From NCBI RefSeq assembly GCF_012926505.1, contig NZ_JABBNT010000004.1:496001-560000 (forward strand): a stretch of DNA of 64,000 bases. Reading direction: 5' to 3'. The notes below the pieces were generated by a model. That model saw nothing but the letters and a program-made list of their open reading frames with translations, was not told the DNA's origin and made no database searches. Within the stretch, counting starts at the first letter, position 1; each line of letters begins with the position of its first letter. Shown piece after piece: positions 8,205-18,092 of the stretch. This DNA is from Pacificispira spongiicola. GTDB taxonomy: Bacteria > Pseudomonadota > Alphaproteobacteria > UBA8366 > Aestuariispiraceae. Both the position numbers and the translations under genes were made by a program.

Positions 8205-9179
8205 ATGACCGTCCTTGTCACCGGCGCCGCCGGCTTTATCGGAATGTCCGTCGCGCACGCGCTGTTGGCCAAGGGCGAAACCGTCCTGGGCATCGACAAT
8301 ATGAACAGCTATTACGAACCGGCGCTGAAGGATGCCCGGTTGGCGACGCTGGACGGCAAACCCGGCTTCACGTTCCGCAAACTCGATATCGCCGACAGCG
8401 CGGCCATCATGGAATTGAAGGATGCCGGGATCGACCGGATTGTTCATCTCGCCGCCCAGGCGGGCGTCCGCTATTCGCTGATCAATCCGCATGCCTATGT
8501 TCAGTCCAATCTGATGGGGCATCTGAACATCATGGAGCTGGCGCGGAATTTGGACGGGCTGAAGCATATGGTTTATGCGTCGTCCTCCTCCGTTTACGGC
8601 GGGAATACGAAGGTGCCGTTTTCCGTCGATGACAGAACGGACACGCCGGTATCGCTCTATGCCGCCACCAAACGGTCGGACGAGTTGATGAGCCATTCCT
8701 ACAGCCATCTCTACGGCATCTCGATGACGGGGCTGCGGTTTTTCACCGTTTACGGTCCTTGGGGGCGGCCCGACATGGCGGCCTGGATCTTCACGGAAAA
8801 AATCCTCAAGGGCGAAACCATCCCGGTCTTCAATAACGGGGACATGAAGCGGGACTTTACCTATATCGACGATATCGTCGCCGGAATTTGCGCCGTGCTG
8901 GAAGGCCCGCCGAGCGCGGAAGCCGGGAAGGCGCCGCACCGCGTCTATAATATCGGCAACAACCGATCCGAACCGTTGATGCGGATGGTGGAGGTTCTTC
9001 AGGCGGCGATCGGCGTCGAGGCGAAGATCGATTTCCAGCCGATGCAGCCGGGCGACGTCAAGGAGACATACGCCGATATCGACGCGATCGCGCGTGACTT
9101 CGGGTACCGGCCGACGACGCCGATCGATGTCGGCATTCCCAAATTCGTATCCTGGTATCGGACGTATCGCGGTTTATAG
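8205..9179 (+). CDS. NAD-dependent nucleotide-sugar epimerase, UDP-glucuronate 4-epimerase type
   Basis: The 324-residue protein is an extended short-chain dehydrogenase. It has the NAD motif GAAGFIG at residues 7-13, the active-site YAATK with upstream SSSSVYGG, and the MNSYYEPALKDARL segment typical of UDP-glucuronate 4-epimerases and their relatives. It likely inverts C4 of a UDP-sugar to supply polysaccharide precursors. The start at 8205 places the Rossmann fold directly at the N-terminus; 24 upstream in-frame residues look non-coding. No glycosyltransferase or capsule gene is nearby, so the glycan it serves is unknown. Confidence 0.88.
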   Translation: MTVLVTGAAGFIGMSVAHALLAKGETVLGIDNMNSYYEPALKDARLATLDGKPGFTFRKLDIADSAAIMELKDAGIDRIVHLAAQAGVRYSLINPHAYVQSNLMGHLNIMELARNLDGLKHMVYASSSSVYGGNTKVPFSVDDRTDTPVSLYAATKRSDELMSHSYSHLYGISMTGLRFFTVYGPWGRPDMAAWIFTEKILKGETIPVFNNGDMKRDFTYIDDIVAGICAVLEGPPSAEAGKAPHRVYNIGNNRSEPLMRMVEVLQAAIGVEAKIDFQPMQPGDVKETYADIDAIARDFGYRPTTPIDVGIPKFVSWYRTYRGL

Positions 9180-9391
9180 GTCGGCATAATCGTCGCGTCC
9201 TCGCACGGCCTGATATTTTAGGTATGCGACCCTGGGACCGACGCCGACGGCGTGTCTTCGAAATGCATCCCTTGCGGGAAAATTGTTGGCGCCAGACCGT
9301 ACATTCTACTGCCGGTACTGTTCCTATTTACACAGCTTTCGGGTACGCTCGCCGCCTTGCAGGATTTGGGGTGGGGAGCGACTTTAAGTAG

Positions 9392-10999
9392 ATGAATAGT
9401 CGTGGGGAGGACATTCGGGGGGACACGACCGACGGGGGGAAATCGACCCCCGTAAGGGACGAGTCCGCCGCTGCGGCGCATCCCGTCGACATCCTGACCC
9501 GCGACAGCCTGAACGTCCTTTCCCTCGCCATCGGTCCGATCTGGGTTTTCGACCTGGACCAACATCGCGTCTGGTGGGCGAATGCGGCCGCGGTTCGGTT
9601 TTGGGGGGCGGACAGTGAGGCGGAACTTCTGGCCCGTGCCTATGAGCGCGACAGCGGCACAACCCGCCGCCGCCTGCGTCAGATATTCGAAAGCACGCCG
9701 CCGGGTCGAGCAGTTCAGGACAATTGGACACTTTATCCGGATGGGCGCCCGACATCGGTCGCGATCTCCCTGACGCCGATCCGAATTCGGCCGGAAGGCG
9801 CGCCGGCGCTGTTGATCCAACTGGTCTCCCAATTCGACGATCAGGATACCGGCATCGACCGCCGCATGGTGGAAGCCTCGCGCTATACCGCCTTGATGAT
9901 CAGCATTTTCGACATGGACGGGGCTTTGCTGTCCATGAATCCGGCGGCACAGGACACGTTCGATCGATCCGAACCGCTGATCGCGCGATTCGTCGATCAG
10001 GAGGAAGGGCGACAGATGCTCGACGCCTGTCGGGAGGGACGTGAGTCGAAGGGCGAATATCACGCAATGACCTGTGCCGGACAGTGTTGGCATCGGATCG
10101 ATATGAAGATCGGCTACGATCCGGTTTCCGGCGGGCGCTGCATTATCGCGGTCGAAGAGGACATATCCGCGCTGAAGGACGCGCTGACGCGTCTCGAAAC
10201 CTTGAACCGCACGCTGGAAGAAAAGGTTGAGGAACGCACGCTGGAACTCGACTTCGCCCGCCGTCGCGCCGAAGAAGCAAATAATGCGAAATCCGAATTC
10301 CTGGCGAGTATGAGCCACGATCTGCGGACCCCCTTGAATGCCATCCTGGGTTTTTCCGAGATATTGGCGTCGCCGGAAACGCAGGGAATGGCCCGCGACC
10401 GATATCAGGAATACGGCCAGGATATCCATAAGGCCGCCGCCGCGCTGCTGCTTCTGGTCGACGATTTGCTGGACCTGTCGCGGATTGAGGCGGGCCGCAC
10501 GACCATGGATATGGAAGAGGCGGATGTCGCCATGATCATGCGGGATTGCGTCACGATGATCGGCCCGACGGTGGCAGGGAAGGGTCTCACGCTGGCGGTG
10601 GACCTGCCGGTCGGTCTGAAGGCCCGTACCGACGTGCGCGCGGTGGCCCAGATTGGGGCGAACCTTCTGTCCAATGCGGCGAAATTCACGCCGGTGGACG
10701 GGCGCATCGACGTGACGGCCCGTCGGGACGACGCGGACAACTGCATCGTCGTGACGATCGCGGATAGTGGTATCGGTATTCCCAAGGAAGACCTGCGTCG
10801 GGTCTTCGAGCCCTATCGCCGGGGGCGTACCGATATCGCCCGCACTATTCAGGGAACGGGGCTCGGTCTTGCCATTTGTCGGCGGTTGGCGGACTTGTTG
10901 AATGCCCGGTTGGATATCGAATCGGAACCTGGGACCGGCACGACGGTGACCCTTCGGCTGCCGATCGAGGGGACGGAATCCTCCTTCGAAGGGGACTGA
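9392..10999 (+). CDS. Cytoplasmic PAS-domain sensor histidine kinase
   Basis: The 535-residue kinase has no membrane segment, so it senses an internal signal. Two PAS-like regions lie at about 40-150 (IGPIWVFDLDQHRVWWANAA) and 160-260 (ISIFDMDGALLSMNPAAQ). A coiled coil at 260-300 leads to the phosphoacceptor motif MSHDLRTPLNAILGFSEIL with His309. The ATPase domain shows LLSNAAKFTP, DSGIGIP and GTGLGLAICRRL boxes. No response regulator gene adjoins it, so its partner is elsewhere. It is convergent with the glutathione transferase gene and shares a strong hairpin with it. Confidence 0.9.
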   Translation: MNSRGEDIRGDTTDGGKSTPVRDESAAAAHPVDILTRDSLNVLSLAIGPIWVFDLDQHRVWWANAAAVRFWGADSEAELLARAYERDSGTTRRRLRQIFESTPPGRAVQDNWTLYPDGRPTSVAISLTPIRIRPEGAPALLIQLVSQFDDQDTGIDRRMVEASRYTALMISIFDMDGALLSMNPAAQDTFDRSEPLIARFVDQEEGRQMLDACREGRESKGEYHAMTCAGQCWHRIDMKIGYDPVSGGRCIIAVEEDISALKDALTRLETLNRTLEEKVEERTLELDFARRRAEEANNAKSEFLASMSHDLRTPLNAILGFSEILASPETQGMARDRYQEYGQDIHKAAAALLLLVDDLLDLSRIEAGRTTMDMEEADVAMIMRDCVTMIGPTVAGKGLTLAVDLPVGLKARTDVRAVAQIGANLLSNAAKFTPVDGRIDVTARRDDADNCIVVTIADSGIGIPKEDLRRVFEPYRRGRTDIARTIQGTGLGLAICRRLADLLNARLDIESEPGTGTTVTLRLPIEGTESSFEGD

Positions 11000-11016
11000 C
11001 TTCCAAGGAGGATTCC
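10975..11016. terminator. Long hairpin between convergent genes
   Basis: GGAATCCTCCTT at 10975-10986 pairs exactly with AAGGAGGATTCC at 11005-11016, and an inner GAAG/CTTC pair extends the stem around an 8-nt loop. It begins inside the last kinase codons and lies 22 bp from the GST stop. There is no clear T-run, so it may act as a bidirectional terminator or transcript-end stabiliser. Confidence 0.55.
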
Positions 11017-11038
11017 GGCAACCGATCGTGAGCGGCGG

Positions 11039-11899
11039 TCAGATAAGGACGCCGGTTTTCCCGTCGAAATCGCTGGCTTCATGGCGTTCGGGAACTTGTT
11101 CACCGTCTTCGCCCCAGCTGCGGTTCACGGCGCGACCGCGGATGACCGCAGGGCGGATGCCGATTTCCTTCGCCCAGCGTTGGACGTTTTCGTAAGATTT
11201 CGTATCCAAGAAAGTTCCGGCGTCGTTGTAGATCGCACCGAGCGCCAGGAGGCCGTACCACGGCCAGATCGCAATATCGGCGATCGTGTAATCGTCGCCG
11301 GCTATGTATCGGCTTTCGGCGAGGCGGCGGTCCAGAACGTCGAGCTGCCGTTTGGCTTCCATGGCAAAGCGGTTGATCGGATACTCCCACTTTTCCGGTG
11401 CATAGGCATAGAAATGGCCGAAGCCGCCGCCCAGATAGGGGGCGCTGCCCATCTGCCAGAACAGCCAATTCAGGGTTTCCGTGCGTCCGGCATGGTCCTC
11501 CGGCAGGAAGGCGCCGAATTTCTCAGCGAGATACAGAAGGATCGATCCGGACTCGAAAACCCGCACCGGTTTATCGCCGCTGCGATCCATCAGCGCCGGG
11601 ATCTTGGAATTCGGGTTGATGTCGACAAAGCCGCTGCCGAATTGGTCGCCGTCGCCGATGTTGATCTTATAGGCGTCGTATTCCGCGCCCTTGTGTCCGG
11701 CCTCCAGCAGTTCCTCCAGCATGATGGTGACTTTCACGCCGTTGGGGGTGGCGAGGGAATGCAGCTGCAGCGGGTTCTTGCCCACCGGCAGAGCTTTTTC
11801 ATGAGTCGGTCCGGCGATCGGCCGGTTCGTGGAAGCGAACTTGCCCCCGTTCTCCTTGTCCCAAACCCAGACTTTGGGCGGCGTGTAAGTATCGGTCAT
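11039..11899 (-). CDS. yghU: Glutathione transferase, YghU (nu class) type
   Basis: The 286-residue protein matches E. coli YghU in length and architecture. It has a long N-terminal extension (TYTPPKVWVWDKENGGKF), then a thioredoxin fold with ATPNGVKVTIMLEELLEAG and the glutathione contact VFESGSILLYLAEKFG, then the helical domain with FGHFYAYAPEKWEYPINRF and NRSW near the end. YghU-type enzymes bind two glutathiones, show disulfide-bond and peroxide reductase activity and are counted as thiol-redox or detoxification enzymes. A TTGGAA-N6-TTCCAG operator lies about 95 bp upstream and closely matches the site at the tetR-ALDH locus at 51.9 kb. Confidence 0.9.
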   Translation of the reverse strand: MTDTYTPPKVWVWDKENGGKFASTNRPIAGPTHEKALPVGKNPLQLHSLATPNGVKVTIMLEELLEAGHKGAEYDAYKINIGDGDQFGSGFVDINPNSKIPALMDRSGDKPVRVFESGSILLYLAEKFGAFLPEDHAGRTETLNWLFWQMGSAPYLGGGFGHFYAYAPEKWEYPINRFAMEAKRQLDVLDRRLAESRYIAGDDYTIADIAIWPWYGLLALGAIYNDAGTFLDTKSYENVQRWAKEIGIRPAVIRGRAVNRSWGEDGEQVPERHEASDFDGKTGVLI

Positions 11900-11991
11900 C
11901 CCCGGTCCTTTCTATCCCCTGTGGTGCGCCCGTTGCGGCGCCGCTGTCAATGTTACCCCGGACAAGATGGGGCGCGATTGCCGTTCGGCAA

Positions 11992-12017
11992 GTTATTGGA
12001 ATGAACGTTCCAGTAAC
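11992..12017. promoter_or_regulatory. TTGGAA-N6-TTCCAG operator before yghU
   Basis: GTTATTGGAA at 11992-12001 and TTCCAGTAAC at 12008-12017 form an inverted repeat with one mismatch and a 6-bp spacer. The architecture and most bases equal the operator at 51871-51894 beside the TetR gene (51294-51869). I infer that this TetR protein, or a close paralogue, controls the GST gene. Confidence 0.6.
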
Positions 12018-12024
12018 TTTATCG

Positions 12025-12660
12025 TTAGGACCGATCCGCGATTGCAAGGCGGGCGGCGAATCCTGCGAAGGCGGCAGCGAACCCCCGCTGCATCCAGCGT
12101 GTAACCGTTTCCGATTGCAGGACATGGTGCCGAACCGCGTTCGCCAGCAAACCGTAGACGAGGAAAACGACGAGCGTCAGGCCCATGAACAACCCACTGA
12201 GGACGAGCGTATAGGGTAGGGGGGAGGCGATGCCCGCGGGAATAAATTGCGGCAGGAAGGCGAGGAAGAAGATCGACAGTTTTGGGTTCAAAATATTGAT
12301 CAGGCTGCCCCGGACCGCGATTCGCGTCAGGCTGGACGCCTGTTTCGTGGACCCGTCCAGTTCCATCGTCCCGCCGCTGCGCAGCATGCCCCAGGCCAAG
12401 TACAGTAGATAGGCGATGCCCAGAAGTTTGAGAACCTGAAAGGCAAGCGCGCTGGCGTGCAGCAGGGCCGCCAGCCCCAGAATACTGGCCGCCAGGTGCG
12501 GCACGATCCCCAGGGTACAGCCGGTCGCCGCCGCGATGCTGGCCCGCGCACCGCGAAAGACGCCGGTCGACACGGTGTAGATGACCCCCGTTCCCGGCGC
12601 GAGAACAACTAGGGTCGCCGTTATCAGATATTCCGGGCTGATCGCATCGATCGGCGTCAT
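12025..12660 (-). CDS. LysE/RhtB-family amino acid exporter
   Basis: The 211-residue membrane protein has about six hydrophobic segments and the LysE signature near the start (LAPGTGVIYTVSTGVFRGARAS), with the helix-breaking NPKLSIFFLAFLPQFI in the middle. The family exports amino acids or small homologues; substrate is not predictable here. It follows a small membrane protein by 12 bp on the same strand and is probably co-transcribed with it from the promoter covered by the double TetR operator at 13099-13144. Confidence 0.88.
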   Translation of the reverse strand: MTPIDAISPEYLITATLVVLAPGTGVIYTVSTGVFRGARASIAAATGCTLGIVPHLAASILGLAALLHASALAFQVLKLLGIAYLLYLAWGMLRSGGTMELDGSTKQASSLTRIAVRGSLINILNPKLSIFFLAFLPQFIPAGIASPLPYTLVLSGLFMGLTLVVFLVYGLLANAVRHHVLQSETVTRWMQRGFAAAFAGFAARLAIADRS

Positions 12661-12672
12661 GATATTTGATCC

Positions 12673-13077
12673 TTATGAGTGCTCGGCTTGTCTGCGGCGA
12701 AGTCTAGTACAGCGTACCGCGATGACAACAATGCTGATCTGCGCCGCAACGACTGCGGGCCAGATCGATGGAAAGGACGGGTCGAAATACTTATGCGGCC
12801 CGAAGGATAGTAGCCCCGTCAAGGCGAAGCCCACGGCACAGAGATTACCGGCGCGATGACCCTCGTTCGACAAGAACCATGCAACGAATCCGATGGCCAA
12901 CGAGGCGGAGAAGAACGGACCGAGCGCGAAGAGTGCAATACTGTTCGGCGGATGCGGATCCGTCTGTGTGACCAGGAACAACAGCATGGTTGCCGTGATG
13001 CAGAGCAACGCGATCACCGCCGAGACGGCGACCGGGTCGCGGGCATCCCTGATTTCAAGATGGGACGTCGTTTGCAT
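12673..13077 (-). CDS. Small four-helix membrane protein, unknown function
   Basis: The 134-residue product has four hydrophobic stretches (about residues 17-37, 44-68, 78-95 and 105-122) and a basic C-terminus (RCTRLRRRQAEHS). The start has an excellent AGGAGG site 7 nt upstream. I do not recognise the family. It is the first gene after the divergent TetR operator region and precedes the LysE exporter, so it may be an accessory to export or a separate stress membrane protein. Confidence 0.6.
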   Translation of the reverse strand: MQTTSHLEIRDARDPVAVSAVIALLCITATMLLFLVTQTDPHPPNSIALFALGPFFSASLAIGFVAWFLSNEGHRAGNLCAVGFALTGLLSFGPHKYFDPSFPSIWPAVVAAQISIVVIAVRCTRLRRRQAEHS

Positions 13078-13098
13078 GGAATACCTCCTGTATTGAAT

Positions 13099-13144
13099 CC
13101 GTACCCATTGGTACGGTTGCAGAGCACAGTACCAATGGGTACGG
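13099..13144. promoter_or_regulatory. Double TetR operator
   Basis: CCGTACCCATTGGTACGG at 13099-13116 is a 7-bp-arm palindrome. Its inverted near copy at 13127-13144 differs at one base, so together they also form a 16-bp perfect inverted repeat. The pair fills the gap between the membrane protein/lysE operon and the divergent tetR gene, as expected for an autoregulated local repressor. Confidence 0.75.
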
Positions 13145-13175
13145 TTGAGTCAAGAGATTGGGAAAGGAAATCGAC

Positions 13176-13775
13176 ATGCCGACGGATACCCGGCGGGACG
13201 CCATCATGAATGCCGCCATGGAGATTTTAGTGGAACGGGGGTATCGCGATACGACCATGTTGGCCGTCGCCAAACGGGCACAGGCATCGAAGGAAACGCT
13301 GTATTCCTGGTTCGGCGACAAGACCGGCTTATTCACCGCGATCATTCACCGGAACGCTGAATTGGTGCGGGCCTCCCTTGAACAATCGATGGAATCCGAA
13401 AGCCCGCTGGACCAAGGCCTGACGGATTTCGGTGTCGAGTTCATCACCATGCTGTTGGGCGACAGCGCGATTGCGATCAACCGCGCGGCGATTGCGGAAG
13501 TGAACAAGGACCCCAGCCTATCGCGTGCCCTGTCGGCATCCGGGCGCGATGCGACCCTGCCGATCCTCGTCGCGTATCTGGATCGTCACGCGGAACGCGG
13601 AGCCTTGCGGGTCGATGATACGAAGATCGCCGCGCGCAGTTTTCTGGGGCTGTTGATCGCCGATGACCAAATAAGTCGCTTGCTGGGCCGGATATCCGCG
13701 CCGGATCGCGGGCAAGCGGAAAGGACGGCCCGCATGGCGGTCGCGTCTTTTCTGAAACTCTACGGTGCCTGCTGA
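13176..13775 (+). CDS. TetR/AcrR-family transcriptional regulator
   Basis: The 199-residue protein has the TetR helix-turn-helix at residues about 5-55 (MNAAMEILVERGYRDTTMLA and ETLYSWFGDKTGLF) and a C-terminal ligand domain of the AefR-like type (IAINRAAIAEVNKDPSLSRAL). The ATG at 13176 follows GGAAAGGAAA and fits the family start; an upstream TTG does not. It is divergent from the small membrane protein and lysE genes, with two operator copies between them, so it probably represses both itself and the exporter pair until an exported compound binds. Confidence 0.88.
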   Translation: MPTDTRRDAIMNAAMEILVERGYRDTTMLAVAKRAQASKETLYSWFGDKTGLFTAIIHRNAELVRASLEQSMESESPLDQGLTDFGVEFITMLLGDSAIAINRAAIAEVNKDPSLSRALSASGRDATLPILVAYLDRHAERGALRVDDTKIAARSFLGLLIADDQISRLLGRISAPDRGQAERTARMAVASFLKLYGAC

Positions 13776-13797
13776 ACGGAGGAAGGCAGGTTAGGGC

Positions 13798-14718
13798 TTA
13801 GTCGACCGAATACTCGGTCTTAAAGCCGCCCTTGCTGTTCAACTCGATCTTTCCGTCCTGAATGGCATAGAGCCACGCGGCCGACTTCTTCAGGCCGCCC
13901 AGCGGATACAGATGCGTCTGCACGATGCCGCAATTCGGATCGCTCGCCTTATAGGCGGCAAGCTCACGGACCAGCTTGTCCGGTTCGCTGACCGACATCA
14001 ACTTCGCGACGTTGCGGGCCTGTTTGGCGATGAAGCGCATGGAATTGCCGATACCGCAGGCTTGGGCATGCTTCATCAGCGTTTTGATCGTGGCCAGACC
14101 CGGAATGCCGATATGGATCGGCAACTCGTTGCCTTCCGCGCGGATCTTGCGATCCCATTCGATTAGCGGGTCCGCTTCGAAGCAGAACTGCGTCGCTATG
14201 TAGAAATGCATCGGGCTTTCTTTCGCATAGGCGTTCTTGTCGAGCATGGCGCGGGTGACTTCGGCTTCGGAGATATCCGGACTGCCTTCCGGGTGGCCGG
14301 CGATGCCCAGGCTCTTGATGCCGTATTTTTCGAACAGGCCGAGGCGCAGAATCTGCATCGACTCGGTGAATTCCCCGACCGGATTGTCGACGCCGCCGCC
14401 GATCAGCAGGGCTTCCTCGACCCCCGTTTCGGAGGTCAGCATTTTCAGGTTTTCTTCGAAGAAATCCTTGGTCGGGATGGACCGGGCCGCGAAATGCGGC
14501 ACCGGGCGCATGCCCTGGTCCTTCAGCTTCTTGACGGTGGAAACGGTATCACGGAAATCGGAGCCCGGCAGGAAGGTCACGTAAACAATCTGGCCGTCGC
14601 GCAACACGGCGCGAAAATCGTCGATCTTCGCCGCGCCGCCCGGTGTGACTTCCAGGGTCGTGGTGCTCATAAAATCGATGATCTGGTCGACTTCGGACAT
14701 GGTCTTCACTTCCGTCAT
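13798..14718 (-). CDS. Methylenetetrahydrofolate reductase-like protein (second MetF copy)
   Basis: The 306-residue protein has a MetF TIM-barrel: VYVTFLPGSDFRDTVSTVKK, the region PVPHFAARSIPTKDF, LLIGGGVDNPVGEF, GIAGHPEGSP and FYIATQFCFEAD, which match flavin and folate contact segments of MetF. It differs clearly from the other MetF at 18982-19860. It is the last gene of the corrinoid cluster, 129 bp after the ASKHA protein. In comparable clusters this MetF-like protein handles methyl-tetrahydrofolate made by corrinoid demethylases, running methyl oxidation rather than biosynthesis. That direction is inference. Confidence 0.8.
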   Translation of the reverse strand: MTEVKTMSEVDQIIDFMSTTTLEVTPGGAAKIDDFRAVLRDGQIVYVTFLPGSDFRDTVSTVKKLKDQGMRPVPHFAARSIPTKDFFEENLKMLTSETGVEEALLIGGGVDNPVGEFTESMQILRLGLFEKYGIKSLGIAGHPEGSPDISEAEVTRAMLDKNAYAKESPMHFYIATQFCFEADPLIEWDRKIRAEGNELPIHIGIPGLATIKTLMKHAQACGIGNSMRFIAKQARNVAKLMSVSEPDKLVRELAAYKASDPNCGIVQTHLYPLGGLKKSAAWLYAIQDGKIELNSKGGFKTEYSVD

Positions 14719-14847
14719 TTCGGCGTCTCCGTAATTTTGAACGGAGAGTGCCTCTAAACGGGACGACGGACCTTGGCGGTAGCGACAGAAAATCTATCCA
14801 AATACGACCCGTCGCATAAAGACCGAACGGGAGATAAGCCTATCGAC

Positions 14848-16911
14848 TCAGCCTCGGCGCCGACGGCGGCGACCGCCGCCCTCGCCATCGCCCGCACCGC
14901 CCGACGTCGTTTTCTTTTCGGGCAGACGCACGACGCTGGCCAAGTTGGGGAAGGGGGCGGTCTTGTGCGGGAAGGCCATGGCGCCAACGAAATGTTCCTG
15001 GAACCGCGGCTCTACGGCGGTTTCGATCTTTTCGATATGCGTCACGATTTCCTTGATTTCGTTCCGCGCCTTTTTGTTTAGAAGCGCGATCCGCGCTCCG
15101 GTCCCGGCGGCATTCCCGACGGAAGCCACCATGTCCAGCGGGCAGTCCGGGATCAGGCCCAGGACCATGGCGTATTTGGAATCGATATGGCTGCCGAAGG
15201 CCCCGGCCAGAACGACACGCTCCACCGGTTTGCCGAACTTATCGATCAGCAATTGCGCCCCGGCGTAAAGCGCTGCCTTGGCAAGCTGAATGGCGCGGAC
15301 ATCTGCCTGGGTGACGCGGATTTCCGGCTCGCCCCGATTCAGGATATAGGAGAAGGTGCGGCCTTCCGGCACGATCCGGTCGGTCCGGTCCGCCAGCGAT
15401 CCGTCGATAATGCCGTCTTCGGTGATGACCCCGGCCAGGAACATTTCGGCCAGGACCTCAATGATTCCGGACCCACAAATGCCGGTGACGCCGATCTTCT
15501 TAACGGCGTCGGGAAAGCCCGGATCGTCGGACCAAAGATCGGTCCCGATCACGCGGAAACGCGGTTCCAGGGTGGTGGGATCGATTCGCACACGTTCGAT
15601 GGCGCCGGGGGCCGCGCGCTGGCCGGACGAAATCTGCGCGCCTTCCAGTGCCGGGCCGGTCGGACTGGAACAGGCCAGCAGACGATCCTTGTTGCCCAGG
15701 ACGATTTCGGCATTCGTACCGACATCGACGACCAGCGTAACCTCGTCGCGGTATTGCGGACCTTCCGCCAGGACGACGGCGGCGGCGTCCGCGCCGACAT
15801 GACCGGCGACGCAGGGTAGGAAGAAGGCGCGCGCACCGGGGTTGGTCTTGCCCTTCAAGTCCAATTCCGCGGCCGTGATACGCAACGCCTGATTGGTGGC
15901 CAGGGCAAAGGGGGCCCAGCCCAATTCCGTCGGGTCGATCCCCAGGATCAGGTGATGCATGATCGGATTGCCGACCAGGACCAGTTCCATGATCTCCGTC
16001 GGTGCGACCTGTGCTTCCGTAGAGGCCTGATTGATCAGATAGCCCAGCGTCTCGCGCACGGCGGCTGTCATTTCCGCATCGCCGCCCGGATTCATCATGA
16101 CATAGCTGACGCGGCTCATCAGATCTTCGCCGAAGCGAATCTGCGGGTTCATCGCACCGACGGAGGTCACGACATCCCCGGTCCGCAAGTCGGTAAGATG
16201 CACCGACATGGTGGTCGACCCGACATCGATGGCGCAGCCGAAGGCGCGTTCATGGAAACCCGGCCAGATATAGACGAGATGATGGCCGTTGCGGATCGCC
16301 GCGGTGACCTTCCATTCGCCCTTGCGCAGGTTCTTTTGCAGCGTATGGAGGACATGCAGATCGGTTTCGTCGACCGTGATGTCCCATTGTTCCTTCAATG
16401 CCTGCTGCACCCGTTCCAGATCGCCGGACGGGTGATGCATATCGGGTTCTTCCACCTCGATATAGTGCAGGGTCGTGATCGGATTGATTTCGATGGCGCG
16501 GACTTCCGCCCGTTTGCGCACGACTTGCTTATGGACTTGACTGTCCGCCGGCACGTCGATGACCAAATCGCCCTCGATGAAGGTGGAACAGCCCAGGCGG
16601 CGCCCTTCCTTCAAGCCGCGTTTTTCCTTGTAACGCAGTTCGGGAGCGCTGGGCTCCGACAGGTTTTCCGCCCGGCTCTTGATCTTGAACTTGCTGAAAT
16701 CGCCGACCGACGGCACGACCTGACAGCGACCGCAAATCCCGCGCCCGCCACAGACGGAATCGATGTCGACCCCCAATTGCCGGGCTGCTTGCAGAATCGG
16801 CGTCCCGATGGGGAAGTCGCCGTGTTTTCCGGACGGGGTGAAGACGACATGCGCCGTCTTCACCGAACCGGTATCATCGCTGGGAAGGCTCGTCGGGTCG
16901 ACTTCCGCCAT
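14848..16911 (-). CDS. ASKHA-domain ferredoxin, reductive activator of corrinoid enzymes (RamA/RACE-like)
   Basis: The 687-residue protein begins with a 2Fe-2S ferredoxin domain (VCGGRGICGRCQVV near residue 55). A linker follows, then a large DUF4445 ASKHA ATPase domain with AFGCAIDVGSTTMSVHLTDL near 230, LVVDVGTNAEIVLGNKDRLL near 395 and VLAGAFGSHIDSKYAMVLG near 600. Such proteins reduce inactive Co(II) corrinoid back to Co(I) in methyltransferases. The C-terminus is odd: a glycine-rich linker ending in RRRRRRG. It follows MeTr by 41 bp, which also ends in an arginine run. No corrinoid-binding protein is encoded in this window, so its target must be elsewhere. Confidence 0.88.
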   Translation of the reverse strand: MAEVDPTSLPSDDTGSVKTAHVVFTPSGKHGDFPIGTPILQAARQLGVDIDSVCGGRGICGRCQVVPSVGDFSKFKIKSRAENLSEPSAPELRYKEKRGLKEGRRLGCSTFIEGDLVIDVPADSQVHKQVVRKRAEVRAIEINPITTLHYIEVEEPDMHHPSGDLERVQQALKEQWDITVDETDLHVLHTLQKNLRKGEWKVTAAIRNGHHLVYIWPGFHERAFGCAIDVGSTTMSVHLTDLRTGDVVTSVGAMNPQIRFGEDLMSRVSYVMMNPGGDAEMTAAVRETLGYLINQASTEAQVAPTEIMELVLVGNPIMHHLILGIDPTELGWAPFALATNQALRITAAELDLKGKTNPGARAFFLPCVAGHVGADAAAVVLAEGPQYRDEVTLVVDVGTNAEIVLGNKDRLLACSSPTGPALEGAQISSGQRAAPGAIERVRIDPTTLEPRFRVIGTDLWSDDPGFPDAVKKIGVTGICGSGIIEVLAEMFLAGVITEDGIIDGSLADRTDRIVPEGRTFSYILNRGEPEIRVTQADVRAIQLAKAALYAGAQLLIDKFGKPVERVVLAGAFGSHIDSKYAMVLGLIPDCPLDMVASVGNAAGTGARIALLNKKARNEIKEIVTHIEKIETAVEPRFQEHFVGAMAFPHKTAPFPNLASVVRLPEKKTTSGGAGDGEGGGRRRRRRG

Positions 16912-16952
16912 TTGGATACGCTACCTCCTGGTATAAATCAGGCTGCCGGTAT

Positions 16953-17864
<912 letters not shown>

Positions 17865-18092
17865 GGGGGTATTCCTTCCTCACCTCTTGTGGATAGAGCC
17901 TGCAAAAGGGCGGCAGGCTCACCGCATTTCGCAGCCGATAAAGCCCGAAGGCGCGGTCGGGGAACAGCGCGACCGCGCCTATTAACGTCGCAATCGCGTC
18001 GTCCCCGACAATTGTCGTGCCGACGACCCTTGTCGCAGGCCCTTGTCTACGTCCCGGCTCTTTTCTACGCCGTCGGACGCCGACAGTGGCGG
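17865..18092. other. 228-bp hairpin-rich gap inside the corrinoid cluster
   Basis: No coding signal is seen here. There is a perfect 10-bp GC stem (GGCGCGGTCG 17950-17959 with CGACCGCGCC 17970-17979), an 8-bp stem (GAGCCTGC 17896-17903 with GCAGGCTC 17913-17920) close to the MeTr ribosome site, and a 12-bp palindrome CGACAATTGTCG at 18006-18017. These could be a terminator for the upstream gene and a leader for MeTr. I do not recognise a known riboswitch. Confidence 0.45.

Noticed and set aside
9218-10429. A 403-codon minus-strand frame opposite the histidine kinase
   Set aside because: The plus-strand kinase motifs are unambiguous; the antisense product has no recognisable domain.
17865-18092. 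Possible cobalamin riboswitch before MeTr, prompted by a GCCACTG word
   Set aside because: The B12 box with its GGAGACC-type core and the other conserved riboswitch blocks are missing.
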